Shown here piece after piece: positions 63,659 through 64,000 of a stretch of DNA of 64,000 bases. The stretch covers positions 8,453,001 through 8,517,000 of the forward strand of contig NC_135000.1 of NCBI RefSeq assembly GCF_051020985.1. Direction: 5' to 3'. The notes under the pieces are model-generated. The model did not search any database and had not been told where the DNA came from. It was given only the letters and a program-made list of their open reading frames with translations. The DNA comes from Nomia melanderi (lineage: Eukaryota > Arthropoda > Insecta > Hymenoptera > Halictidae). Numbering within the stretch: the first letter of the stretch is position 1; the number at the start of each line of letters is the position of its first letter. Made by a program: the position numbers and the translations under genes.

Positions 63659-64000
63659 TGTCGGCCAGCGCTGCTCCTCTTTTTGCCCACCCGTTAGAGG
63701 GGATACGACCGGGGTAATCTTTTCGGCGGCCGGTCCAGATAACCGATCGGCTTATTAACGTTCCCGGTATGGAACGAATCGACGATCCGGATGGGCCGCC
63801 GGATAGGGTAAACTAGAGGGTGGGGGTGCCCCGGGGTTAGAACCAGCCGAAACGCGGATTCGTTTGCCACCTGTCGATTCCGACGCACGTGCCACCACCT
63901 GGACGACGCCCCGCGCACACGTGTGAGCGACCGCGGGCCACGCGAGCCGGACTTTTAAATCGGACGACGCGACGTCCGGCGCGCCCGGTGATTCGATTGC
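63659..64000. other. GC-rich sequence to the window end, no gene seen
   Basis: The 74-codon minus frame 63694-63918 is unremarkable. The sequence is cut by the window edge, so an adjacent feature cannot be excluded. Confidence 0.35.

Overview
This window is animal nuclear DNA, most plausibly from an insect and perhaps a bee or other hymenopteran. That assignment is an inference. It rests on the very low gene density, the rapid alternation of AT-rich repeat tracts with short CpG-containing GC-rich islands, spliceosomal intron signals, and a very high density of small TTAA-flanked inverted-terminal elements. No gene in the window is diagnostic of a clade. I see no bacterial or organellar gene organisation, no rRNA, no convincing tRNA and no CRISPR array.

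Protein-coding content is minimal. The best-supported genic feature is one + strand exon at 36865-37177. It has a good 3' splice site, about 257 bases of 5' UTR with two short upstream ORFs, a start codon preceded by an in-frame stop, 18 codons plus two bases of coding sequence, and a consensus 5' splice site. I do not recognise the product. Much of the rest is therefore probably intron or intergenic DNA around that gene. Weaker exon candidates are at 15392-15487 and 41605-41660 (acceptor plus donor). Possible first exons lie next to promoter-like islands at about 28.8-29.2 kb and 51.95-52.21 kb. All other long open frames look like chance frames in GC-rich islands or in tandem arrays.

The dominant content is mobile and repetitive. 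I recognise at least seven families of short (about 105-290 bp) elements whose ends begin TTAAC and mirror each other. For convenience they are named A (TTAACACTAGAACTACC), B (TTAACCCTTTGCACTCGA), C (TTAACCCTTTGAACTCTG), D (TTAACCCCTTGGCCTATGA), E (TTAACCCTTAGCAGACGA), F (TTAACCAGTTAACTGTGG) and G (TTAACACATTGCGTACCG), plus some singletons. The TTAA boundary and C-rich tips fit non-autonomous piggyBac-like MITEs. Four elements sit inside others at a TTAA, and in the best case an uninterrupted relative elsewhere in the window gives the empty site. Family A also keeps a roughly 57-codon open frame on its reverse strand in several diverged copies.

More than twenty tandem or local duplications (units 10 to about 250 bp) are interspersed. 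Several are built from the ends of the TTAA elements themselves (31.0-31.6, 39.15-40.1, 53.3-53.55 and 57.3-57.45 kb). The GC-rich islands between them hold no recognisable genes. A few, around 43.7, 44.6, 46.8, 49.5 and 53.7 kb, carry homeodomain- or POU-like motifs and are candidate cis-regulatory modules. Layout: 0-36 kb is repeat/island mosaic; 36.4-37.2 kb is a 121-bp array followed by the 5' exon; 37.2-64 kb is probable downstream intron with the same mosaic and the regulatory-looking islands.
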